A stretch of DNA of 64,000 bases from Rhodobacteraceae bacterium EL129 (GCA_900313005.1 ONZJ01000002.1:3693909-3757908), one strand, 5' to 3'; positions 44,682 through 54,044 are shown, counted from the stretch's first letter. Notes: generated from the sequence alone by a model not told the origin. Numbers and translations: made by a program.

Positions 44682-45497
44682 CTATGCTTTCACGGCGGCG
44701 CGTTCTTCGGCTTGTTGTCGCAAGGCGGCGCGTTTGGTGACCAGCGAAGCGGTGATCACGCCGACGGCGACAATGGCGATCATGATGGTTGAAAGCGCGT
44801 TGATTTCAGGGCTGACGCCCAGGCGCACGGCCGAGAATATCTTGATCGGCAGGGTGGTGGCTGAGGGCCCAGATGTGAAGGATGCGATGACCAAATCGTC
44901 AAGCGAGAGCGTGAAGGCCAAGAGCCAACCCGAGATCACGGCAGGTGCGATAATCGGCAGGGTGACAAGGCGGAAGGCCTGCATCGGTGAACAGCCGAGG
45001 TCGAGCGCGGCTTCCTCCAACGATTGATCAAAGCTGACCAAACGTGACGACACGACGACCGAGACGTAGCACATGGAAAACGTGGCGTGGGCCAATACGA
45101 TGGTGAACACGCCGCGATCCAGACCAATGCCGATGAAAAGGAGCAGCAGCGACAGGCCGGTGATCACTTCGGGCATCACAAGCGGGGCGTAGATCATGCC
45201 GGAAAACAGCGTGCGGCCTTTGAACCGGCCAGCGCGCACCAGCACGTAAGCCGCCATGGTGCCCAGGATGGTGGCGATGGTGGACGATAAGACCGCCACT
45301 TTCACTGTGACTTTGGCGGCGTCCAGAAACGCCTCGTTCTGGAACAGCTCGCCATACCATTTGGTGGAGAAGCCGGCCCATACGGTCACCAACTTCGATT
45401 CGTTGAAGCTGTAGATCACCAGGATCACCATCGGAAGGTAGAGGAAGGCGAACCCGAGTGTGAGGGCGGTGGTGTTGAACCATGTCAGGCGTCTCAT
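44682..45497 (-). CDS. potI: Polyamine ABC transporter permease (PotI/PotC-like)
   Basis: A 271-residue inner-membrane permease with six spans and the EAA loop EEAALDLGCSPMQAFRLVTLP that docks the ATPase. MRRLTWFN at 45497 is the natural start and overlaps the upstream potH-like stop by 4 bases. It is the last gene of a PotFGHI-type operon. Polyamine specificity is inferred from the binding protein and the nearby SpuC-like transaminase. Confidence 0.88.
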   Translation of the reverse strand: MRRLTWFNTTALTLGFAFLYLPMVILVIYSFNESKLVTVWAGFSTKWYGELFQNEAFLDAAKVTVKVAVLSSTIATILGTMAAYVLVRAGRFKGRTLFSGMIYAPLVMPEVITGLSLLLLFIGIGLDRGVFTIVLAHATFSMCYVSVVVSSRLVSFDQSLEEAALDLGCSPMQAFRLVTLPIIAPAVISGWLLAFTLSLDDLVIASFTSGPSATTLPIKIFSAVRLGVSPEINALSTIMIAIVAVGVITASLVTKRAALRQQAEERAAVKA

Positions 45498-46390
45498 CCT
45501 TCGGCCTCCCTTTGTTTTTGCTCGTTGCGCTGGAAGAGCACGATGGGGACGATCAGGATCAGCAGCAGAATCACCGCAACGGCGCTGGCCACGGGCCAAT
45601 CGCGGTTGTTGAAGAATTCCTCCCACAAGACTTTGCCGATCATCAGGGTTTTGGAGCCGCCCAAGAGGGATGGGATCACAAATTCACCCAATGTTGGAAT
45701 GAAGACGAGGAAACAGCCCGCTATGATACCATTCTTGGACAGTGGGATGGTCACCAGCCAGAAGGCGGTGAAGCGTGAACAGCCCAAGTCTTCGGCGGCT
45801 TCAAGCAGTGAGGCATCAAGGCGTTCGAGGGCTGAATAGATCGGCAGGATCATGAACGGCAGGTAGGTGTAAACGATGCCGATATAGACCGCGATATTGG
45901 TGTTGAGGATGATTAGAGGTTCCGAGATCAAGCCCATGCTCATCAGTAGCTGGTTCAGGTAGCCTTCGTTGCTGAGAATGCCCATCCACGAATAGACCCG
46001 GATCAGGAAGCTGGTCCAGAATGGCAAGATGATCAGCAACATCAATGTGGGCCGCCAGTGATTTGGTGCATTGGCCATGCCATAGGCGATGGGATAGCCC
46101 ACCAGCAACGTTAAGAACGTGGCGATGACAGCGATCTTGAGTGAGGACAGATAGGCCTTCCAATAAAGATCATCCTCGGCCAGAAACTGGAAGTTTTCAA
46201 AATCGAGTTCAGATAGAAAATCCTTAAAGCCTTGCCAGCCCGCCGAGAAATCCAAGGTTGGCGTGTAGGGTGGGATCGACAGTTCGGTGTCGCTCAGGCT
46301 GATTTTCAGCACGATCAGAAAGGGCACCAGAAAGAGCGCCAGAAGCCAGAGGTAAGGCACCAGAATGAGGGTTGCGCGACGTAGCATCAT
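45494..46390 (-). CDS. potH: Polyamine ABC transporter permease (PotH/PotB-like)
   Basis: A 298-residue permease with six membrane spans and the EAA motif LEAAEDLGCSRFTAFWLVTIP. ATG 46390 overlaps the ATPase stop by one base (TGATG), with another ATG directly after it. It is paired with the PotI-like permease to form the channel. Confidence 0.88.
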   Translation of the reverse strand: MMLRRATLILVPYLWLLALFLVPFLIVLKISLSDTELSIPPYTPTLDFSAGWQGFKDFLSELDFENFQFLAEDDLYWKAYLSSLKIAVIATFLTLLVGYPIAYGMANAPNHWRPTLMLLIILPFWTSFLIRVYSWMGILSNEGYLNQLLMSMGLISEPLIILNTNIAVYIGIVYTYLPFMILPIYSALERLDASLLEAAEDLGCSRFTAFWLVTIPLSKNGIIAGCFLVFIPTLGEFVIPSLLGGSKTLMIGKVLWEEFFNNRDWPVASAVAVILLLILIVPIVLFQRNEQKQREAEG

Positions 46391-47514
46391 CAACCCTCCA
46401 ACAACACGCCGGCGGTGTTTGTCCAGCTGAGCCAGACGTCATCCTCCCACGTGAAAGGGCGTTGAGACAGGCGGCGCGTGTTCGCGGTTTGCGATTTGAT
46501 AATCTGACCGTTGGGCAGTTCCACGTGATAGGTCGACAGGTTGCCCAGATAGGCGATGTCGAGGATCTTGCCCTGCACGGCATTGGCAACGCCCTCGGGT
46601 TTGTCAGCACTGATCGCGACCTTCTCGGGGCGGATGGCCAGGTGACAGGCTTGGCCGTTGGAAAAGCTGTGATCCGTTTTGGCATGCAGAGTGGGCTGTC
46701 CTTCGGCAAACGCGATATCATATCCGTCACCTTGCGGCGTGGCTGTTCCAGAGATGATGGTGACGTCCCCGATGAAATCGGCCACGTAAACCGACCGGGG
46801 CGCTTCGTAAATCTCGGCTGGAGTATCGGCCTGAATGATGCGGCCATGGTCCATCACTGCGACGCGGCTGGCCACTGTCATGGCCTCTTCTTGATCATGG
46901 GTCACGATCACGAATGTGGTGCCGGTCTTTTCCTGAATGTCCATCAGTTCAAACTGGGTGTCCTGTCGCAGCTTGGCATCCAGCGCGCCCAGAGGTTCAT
47001 CCAGCAGCAGCAGCTTGGGGGCCTTGGCAAGCGAGCGGGCCAGCGCCACCCGCTGACGTTGACCACCCGAGCACTGGTGGGGCTTGCGCTTGGCGAATTG
47101 TTCCAGCCGGGTGAGTTTGAGCATCTCGTCGACACGGGTGTCGATATCGGCTTTGGCCATGCCATCACGTTTCAGGCCAAAGGCGATGTTTTCCCAGATG
47201 TTCAGATGCGGAAACAGCGCGTAGCTTTGGAACATCATGTTCACAGCGCGTTTGTTGGGGGGGATGGGCGCGATGTCTTGTCCACCCAGAAGGATGGTTC
47301 CTTCGGTAGGGGTTTCAAAGCCGGCCAGCATCCGCATCAGGGTGGTCTTGCCGCAGCCAGAGGGGCCGAGAAGGGCAAAGAATTCCTGCGCGTAGATATC
47401 AAAAGACTGGTCGTCGATGGCGGTGAAATCACCAAAGCGCTTGGTTACGTTCTGGAACTGAATGAGAGGTTTTTCATTCGGGTCGTTCCATGGCTCAAAG
47501 GCTTTTTCACCCAT
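46390..47514 (-). CDS. potG: Polyamine ABC transporter ATP-binding protein (PotG/PotA-like)
   Basis: 374 residues: an ABC domain with Walker A GPSGCGKTT (about 53-61), a signature CSGGQRQRVALARS in which the first Leu is Cys, Walker B LLLLDEPLGALD, and a C-terminal TOBE domain (about 285-370). It energises uptake through PotH/PotI. It begins 80 bases after the binding-protein gene, with a strong hairpin between them. Confidence 0.9.
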   Translation of the reverse strand: MGEKAFEPWNDPNEKPLIQFQNVTKRFGDFTAIDDQSFDIYAQEFFALLGPSGCGKTTLMRMLAGFETPTEGTILLGGQDIAPIPPNKRAVNMMFQSYALFPHLNIWENIAFGLKRDGMAKADIDTRVDEMLKLTRLEQFAKRKPHQCSGGQRQRVALARSLAKAPKLLLLDEPLGALDAKLRQDTQFELMDIQEKTGTTFVIVTHDQEEAMTVASRVAVMDHGRIIQADTPAEIYEAPRSVYVADFIGDVTIISGTATPQGDGYDIAFAEGQPTLHAKTDHSFSNGQACHLAIRPEKVAISADKPEGVANAVQGKILDIAYLGNLSTYHVELPNGQIIKSQTANTRRLSQRPFTWEDDVWLSWTNTAGVLLEG

Positions 47515-47547
47515 CGGCTGTCCCTGTCTTTTTTGATTTTATCTGTG

Positions 47548-47576
47548 GGCCTGCGCGAATGTGCCCCGCGCAGGCC
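47548..47576 (-). other. Intercistronic stem-loop between potF- and potG-like genes
   Basis: GGCCTGCGCG (47548-47557) and CGCGCAGGCC (47567-47576) form a perfect 10-base stem with a 9-base loop. No U-run follows on the minus strand, so it is more likely an mRNA-stabilising or partial-termination element that lets the binding protein be made in excess. Confidence 0.65.
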
Positions 47577-47594
47577 GATCATTTAGATCAGACT

Positions 47595-48677
47595 TTAGGT
47601 GCCTGATTTGATCTTGGTCCAGAGGCGCGTCACAACGCGCTGCACCTTCGCCGGGTAGGGCGTGGTGGTGTACAGGTTCTGGATCGTTTCAGGCGTCGGA
47701 TAGATTGCCGGGTCGTTGATCACGTCGTCCTCAAGCAGTGGCTGCGAGGCCTCGTTACCGTTGGCGTAATAAACGTAGTTTGATGCATCCGCCATGTTCT
47801 GCGCGTCCATGATGAAGTTCAGGAACTTATGCGCCGCTTCGGGGTTTGGCGCGTCCGTGGGGATGGCCATTTGGTCAAACCACATGAGCGAGCCTTCTGC
47901 GAAGGCGTTATAGGCAATCTCAACTCCGTTCTCGGCTTCGGCGGCACGATCGCGGGCCTGCAACACGTCACCGGACCAGCCGATTGCCACGCAGATGTCG
48001 CCATTGGCCAAGGCGTTGATGTATTCCGAGCTGTGGAATTTCTTCACGTAAGGCGCAATGGGCAGCAGCACCTCTTCGACCTTGGCGATCACGTCCTTGT
48101 CTTTGCTGTCGGGGTCTTCACCCAGATATTGCAGAACCATTGGAACGATTTCGGTGGGGGCATCCAGGAAATAGACGCCGCATGATGCCAGCTTTTCCAT
48201 GTTCTCGACCTTGAAGATAAGGTCCATGCTGTCCATCGGTGCATCCTCGCCAAGCACTTCCTTGACCTTGCCGACATTCACGCCGAGGCCGGTGGTGCCC
48301 CACATGTAGTTGATCGAATAGGCATTGTCGGGGTCGTATTTGGCGGTGCGCTCTTCGATGGCGCTCCACATGTTGCCCTTGTTGGGCAGCATCGACGGAT
48401 CCAGTTTCTGGAATGCGCCTGCGGTGATCTGGCGTTGCAGGAATGTGCCGGATGGCACAACCACGTCATAGCCTGACCCGCCGGCCAGCATTTTGGTTTC
48501 CAGCACTTCGTTGCTGTCGAACACGTCATAGATCAGATCAATGCCGGTTTCGGCTTCAAACTTCTCCAGCAACGCTTCGTCGATATAGTCAGACCAGTTG
48601 TAGACGCGCACCTCTTCGGCAAAGGCTGCGGCGCCCAGCGCCACTGTGGCGGCGGTGGTCAGAATCAGTTTCTTCAT
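47595..48677 (-). CDS. potF: Polyamine-binding periplasmic protein (PotF/SpuD-like)
   Basis: 360 residues: a signal peptide (MKKLILTTAATVALGAAAFA, residues 1-20), then a mature start EEVRVYNWSDYIDEALLEKF typical of PotF/SpuD. It captures putrescine or spermidine for the PotGHI-like transporter. The start at 48677 follows GGGAGAG; the frame open to 48749 lacks family features. A GntR-type palindrome overlaps the probable -10 region. Confidence 0.9.
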   Translation of the reverse strand: MKKLILTTAATVALGAAAFAEEVRVYNWSDYIDEALLEKFEAETGIDLIYDVFDSNEVLETKMLAGGSGYDVVVPSGTFLQRQITAGAFQKLDPSMLPNKGNMWSAIEERTAKYDPDNAYSINYMWGTTGLGVNVGKVKEVLGEDAPMDSMDLIFKVENMEKLASCGVYFLDAPTEIVPMVLQYLGEDPDSKDKDVIAKVEEVLLPIAPYVKKFHSSEYINALANGDICVAIGWSGDVLQARDRAAEAENGVEIAYNAFAEGSLMWFDQMAIPTDAPNPEAAHKFLNFIMDAQNMADASNYVYYANGNEASQPLLEDDVINDPAIYPTPETIQNLYTTTPYPAKVQRVVTRLWTKIKSGT

Positions 48678-48720
48678 GGTTCTCTCCCTGTAGTCGGCAT
48701 TCTGTTTGCCGTACGCGCGG

Positions 48721-48732
48721 ATTTGATCAAAT
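48721..48732. promoter_or_regulatory. Palindromic operator upstream of potF
   Basis: ATTTGATCAAAT is a perfect 12-base palindrome 44 bases upstream of the potF-like start. It shares the half-site ATCAAAT/ATTTGAT with the palindrome at 49531-49545 upstream of the SpuC-like gene. The GntR gene lies between the two sites, so it is the obvious binder (inference). Confidence 0.6.
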
Positions 48733-48824
48733 TTTTTCGCGTATGGCAATATGGTAATGGTTCCACGCAGTCGTTACACTCGCAAGGCGTTAGATAACTG
48801 TCTTTGAAAAGAACCTGTACACAT

Positions 48825-49505
48825 ATGCCCCAAACCGCCCGATCTTCCGAGGATTCTGATACGACACCACACCGGTTACCAGCGCATGAGCTGATTTATC
48901 GGCAACTGCGCAATCTGGTGCTGTTCGGAGATCTGGCACCGGGGCAGGCTGTGACCATCCAAGGGCTGACTGATCGGCTGGAGGCTGGGATGACCCCGGT
49001 GCGTGAAGCGATCCGGCGTTTGATATCGGAAGGTGCGCTGGAGTTTCAGGGTAATCGACGGGTGAGTGTACCTGTTCTGACTGCGGATAATATCAGCGAA
49101 CTTATCCTTGCAAGGCAATGGCTTGACCCTCATTTGACCCTGCGCGCAACCGAGCGGGCATCCTTGGACGACCTGGATGTGTTGACGGCGCTGGACGAGG
49201 ATCTGGACAATGCGATTTCGGCTGGTGATCTGCGTGCCTATCTGGAGCTGAACTATCGCTTTCATCAGCATATTTACACGATTGCCGATGCCCCCATTCT
49301 GGCCGATCTGGCCGATGGATTGTGGCTGCGGTTTGGTCCGTCTTTGCGGGTGGTGTGCGGACGTATGGGAACGCAAAGCCTGCCCGACAAACACAAAGCC
49401 ATGCTAGAGGCGATGCATGCCAGAGATGCCGAGACCGCAGCACGGGCCATTCGGGAAGATGTGATTCAGGGAATGGAGCAGGTGCGCCACGCTTTGCAGC
49501 TGTAA
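48825..49505 (+). CDS. GntR family (FCD/FadR-type) regulator
   Basis: 226 residues: an N-terminal winged helix (about 20-85; YRQLRNLVLFGDLAPGQAV; GMTPVREAIRRLISEGALE) and an all-helical FCD ligand domain with metal-type residues (NYRFHQHIY). It lies between the divergent pot operon and the SpuC-like gene, and probably represses both in the absence of polyamine. The start at 48825 has only a weak ribosome-binding site. Confidence 0.87.
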   Translation: MPQTARSSEDSDTTPHRLPAHELIYRQLRNLVLFGDLAPGQAVTIQGLTDRLEAGMTPVREAIRRLISEGALEFQGNRRVSVPVLTADNISELILARQWLDPHLTLRATERASLDDLDVLTALDEDLDNAISAGDLRAYLELNYRFHQHIYTIADAPILADLADGLWLRFGPSLRVVCGRMGTQSLPDKHKAMLEAMHARDAETAARAIREDVIQGMEQVRHALQL

Positions 49506-49525
49506 AGCGTTTTTGACTGATTCGA

Positions 49526-49553
49526 TTGACATCAAATAATTTGATCATATTCT
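49526..49553 (+). promoter_or_regulatory. Promoter of the SpuC-like gene with embedded operator
   Basis: TTGACA (49526-49531) and TATTCT (49548-49553) are separated by 16 bases. The spacer holds a perfect palindrome ATCAAAT-A-ATTTGAT (49531-49545). A repressor bound there would block RNA polymerase. The half-site matches the palindrome in front of potF. Confidence 0.7.
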
Positions 49554-49615
49554 GTCTCCAGTCCTGATCCGCGTCTAATGCGGCAGCGTTTTTTCCTCAT
49601 GCGAAAGGGATCGCC

Positions 49616-51013
49616 ATGTCCATGATCACCAACCATATGCCCACCGCCGAGCTGCAAGCTTTGGATGCGGCGCACCATTTGCACCCCTTCACCACAGGGA
49701 ATGAAATCAATGCGAAAGGCGCGCGGGTGATCACGCGTGCCAATGGCGTGACTCTGACCGACAGTGACGGGCATCAGTTTCTGGATGCCATGGCAGGTCT
49801 GTGGTGTGTGAATCTGGGCTATGGCCGCCCCGAACTGGCCGAGGCTGCCGCGCGCCAGATGAAAGAGCTGCCTTATTACAACACCTTCTTTATGACCACG
49901 CACGTGCCTGCGATTGCCCTGTCGGCTCGCATTGCCGAGCTGACTCCCGGCGATCTGAACCACACGTTCTTTGCCAGCTCAGGATCGGAAGCGAATGACT
50001 CCAACATTCGTCTGGTGCGCACCTATTGGGATGTGAAAGGCAAGCCGTCGAAGAAGACCATTATTGCGCGCAAGAATGGCTATCATGGCTCTTCCATGGG
50101 CAGCGCCTCGTTGGGTGGGATGTCCGCGATGCACGCGCAGGGTGGCCTGCCGATTGCCGACATCCACCACATTGATGAACCGCATTGGTATGCTCAGGGC
50201 GGCGATACTGATCCTGCGGAGTTTGGTCTGGAACGGGCACAGCAGCTGGAAAAGGCCATCCACGATATTGGCGAGGATAATGTGGCGGCCTTTATTGCCG
50301 AGCCTATTCAGGGCGCGGGTGGTGTTGTTATCCCGCCAGAAACGTACTGGCCCGAAATTCAGCGTATTTGCGATAAGTACGAAATTCTGCTGATCGCGGA
50401 TGAAGTTATCTGTGGCTTTGGCCGCACGGGCAACTGGTTCGGCAGTCAGACCATGGGCATCCGCCCTGACATTATGACCATCGCCAAGGGCCTCAGCTCG
50501 GGCTATGCGCCGATTGGCGGATCTGTTGTGACCGATGAAGTGGCTTCTGTGATTGATCAATGTGAGTTCAACCACGGTTACACTTATTCGGGTCATCCGG
50601 TGGCCTGTGCCGTGGCGCTGGAAAACCTGCGCATTCTGGATGAAGAGGGAATCGTGGACCGTGCCAGCACGGAAACGGCACCCTATCTAAAAGGGAAATG
50701 GGATGCATTGGCAGACCATCCGCTGGTGGGTGAGGCGCGGATAGCAGGGCTTATGGGCTCAATCGCGTTGACACCGCATAAGGAAAGCCGGGCCAAGTTT
50801 GCTGCGGATGCAGGCACGGCTGGGCTGATCTGTCGGGAAGAGTGTTTTGCCAATGGGCTGATCATGCGCCATGTGGGCGACCGGATGGTGATCTCTCCAC
50901 CTTTGGTGATCACAAAGGACGAGGTGAACACTTTGTCCGATCGTGCCTGGAAAGCGCTGGACGCGGCACATGCGCGTCTGAAGGACGAAGGATTGATGAA
51001 AGCTGCCAGCTAA
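49616..51013 (+). CDS. spuC: Polyamine:pyruvate aminotransferase (SpuC-like, class III)
   Basis: 465 residues, class III PLP transaminase. HHLHPFTTGNEINAKGARVI and LDAMAGLWCVNLGYGR closely follow Pseudomonas SpuC. The PLP lysine is in TIAKGLSSGYAPIGG, and Asp in IADEVICGFGRTG holds the cofactor. It should move the amino group of putrescine or cadaverine to pyruvate. The neighbouring pot operon and the shared operator support a joint polyamine uptake and breakdown unit. Confidence 0.85.
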   Translation: MSMITNHMPTAELQALDAAHHLHPFTTGNEINAKGARVITRANGVTLTDSDGHQFLDAMAGLWCVNLGYGRPELAEAAARQMKELPYYNTFFMTTHVPAIALSARIAELTPGDLNHTFFASSGSEANDSNIRLVRTYWDVKGKPSKKTIIARKNGYHGSSMGSASLGGMSAMHAQGGLPIADIHHIDEPHWYAQGGDTDPAEFGLERAQQLEKAIHDIGEDNVAAFIAEPIQGAGGVVIPPETYWPEIQRICDKYEILLIADEVICGFGRTGNWFGSQTMGIRPDIMTIAKGLSSGYAPIGGSVVTDEVASVIDQCEFNHGYTYSGHPVACAVALENLRILDEEGIVDRASTETAPYLKGKWDALADHPLVGEARIAGLMGSIALTPHKESRAKFAADAGTAGLICREECFANGLIMRHVGDRMVISPPLVITKDEVNTLSDRAWKALDAAHARLKDEGLMKAAS

Positions 51014-51567
51014 TGGCGTTTGATCCGCAACCTACACTGGAGGGCGCGACATTGCTTTTGCGCCCTTTGCGTTTTGAGGACTTTGACGCGCTTTATGCAG
51101 CCGCCAGTGATCCGGCGACATGGGCCGGGCACCCGGTGAAGAACCGCCACGAGTGCGATGTGTTTGAGCCTTACTTTGAGATATTGCTCAAGAGTGCGGC
51201 GACGTTGGTGGTGGTGGACAAAGCCTCGGGGGAGGTGATTGGGTGTTCGCGGTATTACGAGGTGCCCAGCCGCCCCGGCACGATGGCGATTGGGTATACG
51301 TTTCTGCGTTGTGACTATTGGGGTGGTGTGGCGAACTTCGAGATGAAGACGCTGATGTTTGATCACGTGTTTGCCAGTTTTGACGAGGTTTGGCTGGATA
51401 TCGGGGTGGATAACATCCGGTCGCAAAAGGCGACGGCCAAGCTGGGCGCGAAGAAGGTGTTTGAGGGTCGGCTGGATCTGGGGGCGGGGCGTGAAGACGA
51501 TTATCTGTCGTTCGTGGTGTCCCGCGCAGATTGGAACGCGGTGCTGGCGGCGCGTGGTTTGACCTGA
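51013..51567 (+). CDS. GNAT family N-acetyltransferase
   Basis: 184 residues of the RimJ/RimL-like GNAT group: LLLRPLRFEDFDALYAAASD at the N-terminus and the pair VWLDIGVDNIRSQKATAKLG in the acetyl-CoA-binding part. The ATG overlaps the spuC stop by one base (TAATG), so it is co-translated. It might acetylate an amine of polyamine catabolism or a ribosomal protein; no evidence decides. Confidence 0.83.
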   Translation: MAFDPQPTLEGATLLLRPLRFEDFDALYAAASDPATWAGHPVKNRHECDVFEPYFEILLKSAATLVVVDKASGEVIGCSRYYEVPSRPGTMAIGYTFLRCDYWGGVANFEMKTLMFDHVFASFDEVWLDIGVDNIRSQKATAKLGAKKVFEGRLDLGAGREDDYLSFVVSRADWNAVLAARGLT

Positions 51568-51630
51568 AGGAGTGCTGTGCACGCCGGTTGGTTTGCGTTT
51601 AGGCCACGCGGACCTTGGGGGATGCTGCCG

Positions 51631-51653
51631 CCCAAACTCCTTGGGATATTTAT
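51631..51653 (+). terminator. Terminator-like hairpin with ATATTTAT tail
   Basis: CCCAA-actcc-TTGGG followed by ATATTTAT, about 64 bases after the GNAT stop and before the convergent M24 gene. I recall similar CTCC..GGGATATTT elements after genes in related bacteria, but could not check. Confidence 0.5.
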
Positions 51654-51686
51654 GGCCAAATGAAACCCGAAGACCAATGCGTACCG

Positions 51687-52871
51687 TTAATCCTTGACGA
51701 AAAGTTTGCGGGACATGTTGGCGGTCGCCTCGGCGGGTCCGTTTTCGGTGATGATCAGGGTTTCAGTTGTCTCCAAGCCCCAGCTGTCCATCCACAGCGC
51801 GGGCATGAAATGGAAGACCATGCCGGGTTCCAGCACGGTTGTGTCTTCCGTGCGGATTGACGCGGTGCGTTCACCCCAATCGGGCGGGTAGCTGAGGCCG
51901 ATGGGGTAGCCCATGCGCCCTTCGCGTTTGATGCCATGTTTGGCCAGCACATCCATGAAGGCCTGGGCGATGTCGCAGGTGCGGTTGCCGACGCGGGCGG
52001 CGTTGAGGCCTGCTTCGATCCCTTCATTCTGAGCCTGTTCGGCGTCCAGCATGTCTTGTGGTGGTTTGCCGAGGAACACTGTGCGGCAGAGCGGCGAGTG
52101 GTAGCGGCGGTAGACGCCTGAGAGTTCAAAGAAGGTCACTTCGCCTTCGACCATTTCCTTGCCGCTCCAGGTCAGGTGGGCGGCGGTGGTATCTTCGCCG
52201 GACGGGGTCAGGGGGATGATACCGGGGTAGTCGCCCCAGATGTCATCCACGCCCGAGATGGCAGAGTGGAAGATGTCGGCCACCAAATCGTTTTTCCGCA
52301 CACCGGGCGCGGAGCGGTCAATGGCGGTTTGAACAACCTTTTCCGAGATGCGCGCGGCTTTGCGGATGAAGGCAAGCTCTTCGTCTGATTTGATCAGGCG
52401 TTGCCAATTCACCAGGGCTGTGGCGTCGATGAAGGTGGCATCTGGCAGCTCTTCGTTCAGAACGGCGTGGGCGCGGGCCGAGTAGTAGTAGTTTTCCATC
52501 TCGACGCCGATGCGAGCGTTTTCATAGCCTCGGGCGCGGATGTGTTCGGCCAGATCCTGCATCGGGTGGCGTTCAGTTGATTGAACGTAGTGATCGCCGT
52601 AGCCCAGGATATGTTCGTTTTCCATCCAGCAGGTGCGGCGCCCGCCCAGCATGTCCATGTAGCGGCCCCACCAGACGGGTGGGCCGTCCATGCCCAAGAG
52701 CACACCTTGATGCACGTAGAACGACCAACCATCATAGGCGGTGAGCCAGGCCTGATTGGACGGATCGGTGATGAACATGAGGTCAATACCGGCCTTGTCC
52801 ATCGCGGCACGGGTTTTCGCAATGCGGCGATCGTATTCGGCTTGACTGAAGGGAATGTCTTGTCCGGGCAT
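51687..52871 (-). CDS. doeA: M24 peptidase-like ectoine hydrolase (DoeA/EutD-like)
   Basis: 394 residues, creatinase-type N-domain and pita-bread C-domain. Stretches such as YDGWSFYVHQGVLL, MENYYYSARAHAVL, AHLTWSGKEMVEGEV and PIGLSYPPDWGERTAS agree with DoeA/EutD, which opens ectoine to N-acetyl-diaminobutyrate. The metal ligands of true M24 peptidases are missing (FELSGVYRRYHSPLCRTV), as in creatinase. No doeB deacetylase lies nearby, so a related substrate is possible. AGAGGA lies 8 bases before ATG 52871. Confidence 0.65.
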   Translation of the reverse strand: MPGQDIPFSQAEYDRRIAKTRAAMDKAGIDLMFITDPSNQAWLTAYDGWSFYVHQGVLLGMDGPPVWWGRYMDMLGGRRTCWMENEHILGYGDHYVQSTERHPMQDLAEHIRARGYENARIGVEMENYYYSARAHAVLNEELPDATFIDATALVNWQRLIKSDEELAFIRKAARISEKVVQTAIDRSAPGVRKNDLVADIFHSAISGVDDIWGDYPGIIPLTPSGEDTTAAHLTWSGKEMVEGEVTFFELSGVYRRYHSPLCRTVFLGKPPQDMLDAEQAQNEGIEAGLNAARVGNRTCDIAQAFMDVLAKHGIKREGRMGYPIGLSYPPDWGERTASIRTEDTTVLEPGMVFHFMPALWMDSWGLETTETLIITENGPAEATANMSRKLFVKD

Positions 52872-53035
52872 GATGGGTGTCCTCTGAGGTCTTCGTAAGA
52901 CAAGTAACTGTGTTTGCCCCCCAACATGCTGCAACATGGGCGGCACTGCACGTCGTTTTTTAGCCTTCCAGGGTGTTTCGGATTTACCCTGCTTGTGGGA
53001 TCGCTAGGCTGCCGGGCAGGTGTTCGGAGAATGTG

Positions 53036-53608
53036 ATGACTAAGATTGTTTGTCTGTTGGGCAGCCCTCGAGAGGGAGGAAACAGTGATAAGCTGGCCTC
53101 TGTGTTTCTGGATGCGACCGAGGCGCAGGGTGCGCAGGTATCACGCCATGCTTTGCGAGATATGCAGTTTTGCGGACCGACAGGGGCATTGCCGGATGGC
53201 GGTCTTGGGCCCGAGGATGACCTGCACGCGGTGTTGCAGGATGTCATGCGGGCGGATGTGATTGTCTTTGCCACTCCAATCTACTTTTGCAACATGACGG
53301 GGCTGATGAAACAGGCGTTTGATCGGTTCTTCGCCTTTTTCGTGCCGGACTACGTGACGGCCGAGGAGCCTTCAAAATTGGGAAGACAAAAGGCGTTCGT
53401 GTTGATCCAGACTCAAGGGGAAGGCGCGGACCGCTATGACGATTTACTGGGGCAATATGGACCTGCGCTGGATAAGCTGGGATTGGAGCATCGCTATCTG
53501 GTGCGCGCTTGCGGAGTGCGCGCGCTGGGCGATATGGCAAAACAGGCAGAGGTACTGGCCGAAGCAGAGGCCTTGGCGCGCCAGCTTGTCAATCCAAAGG
53601 AACCGTAA
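53036..53608 (+). CDS. NADPH-dependent FMN reductase/flavodoxin-fold protein
   Basis: 190 residues with a flavodoxin-like fold. The FMN phosphate loop is LLGSPREGGNSDKL (8-21), and VIVFATPIYFCNMTGLMKQAFDRF is the flavin-ring region. It probably reduces a quinone, a flavin or a small electron acceptor. GGAGA lies before ATG 53036. It is divergent from the M24 gene, and its last 20 bases overlap the convergent Lrp gene. Confidence 0.83.
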   Translation: MTKIVCLLGSPREGGNSDKLASVFLDATEAQGAQVSRHALRDMQFCGPTGALPDGGLGPEDDLHAVLQDVMRADVIVFATPIYFCNMTGLMKQAFDRFFAFFVPDYVTAEEPSKLGRQKAFVLIQTQGEGADRYDDLLGQYGPALDKLGLEHRYLVRACGVRALGDMAKQAEVLAEAEALARQLVNPKEP

Positions 53609-54044
53609 GCCCGGATTTGACAACATCCATCACGATGTTGCTTTGAAAGCGGCGGATGATCTTGTTTTCAAAGAAATGTGCATGGGTGAATTGTTCGTAT
53701 TCTGCAATATCGCGCACGAGTAATATCAGAATGAAATCGGCATCTCCAGTGATGTAAAAACATTGCTGCACGTTGGGTGAATTGCGCATTTCAGCTTTGA
53801 AGGCGTCAAGTTCATGCAGGCTTTCGCGCTCCAGGGCAATCTGCACGATCACCCGCATGGGATGGCCGTATTTAGCAGGATCGAGCACCGCAACCTCGGC
53901 CGCGATATGGCCGTCTTTGCGGAGTTTACGCAGGCGTTTGTGAACGGCCGCGGGAGATAGTGCTATGGAGCTTGCGATGGCGTCTGCGGTCAGTCGGCAA
54001 TCATTTTGCAGCAGGTCGAGGATTCTGATGTCGAAGTGATCCAT
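53589..54044 (-). CDS. Lrp/AsnC family regulator
   Basis: 151 residues: an N-terminal helix-turn-helix (LDLLQNDCRLTADAIASSIA; SPAAVHKRLRKLRKDG) and an AsnC-type ligand/oligomerisation domain. It is divergent from the diaminopropionate ammonia-lyase gene with two direct repeats in between, and so is its likely activator or repressor. DoeX, the ectoine regulator, belongs to this family. Confidence 0.9.
   Translation of the reverse strand: MDHFDIRILDLLQNDCRLTADAIASSIALSPAAVHKRLRKLRKDGHIAAEVAVLDPAKYGHPMRVIVQIALERESLHELDAFKAEMRNSPNVQQCFYITGDADFILILLVRDIAEYEQFTHAHFFENKIIRRFQSNIVMDVVKSGLTVPLD

Noticed and set aside
46372..47586. 404-codon plus-strand frame opposite the potG-like gene
   Set aside because: It is a shadow of the ABC ATPase on the other strand; no recognisable motif and it spans the intercistronic stem-loop.
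51687..52871. DMSP lyase DddP, also an M24-family protein of roseobacters
   Set aside because: The sequence lacks the N-terminal extension and metal-ligand pattern of DddP and agrees much better with DoeA/EutD.
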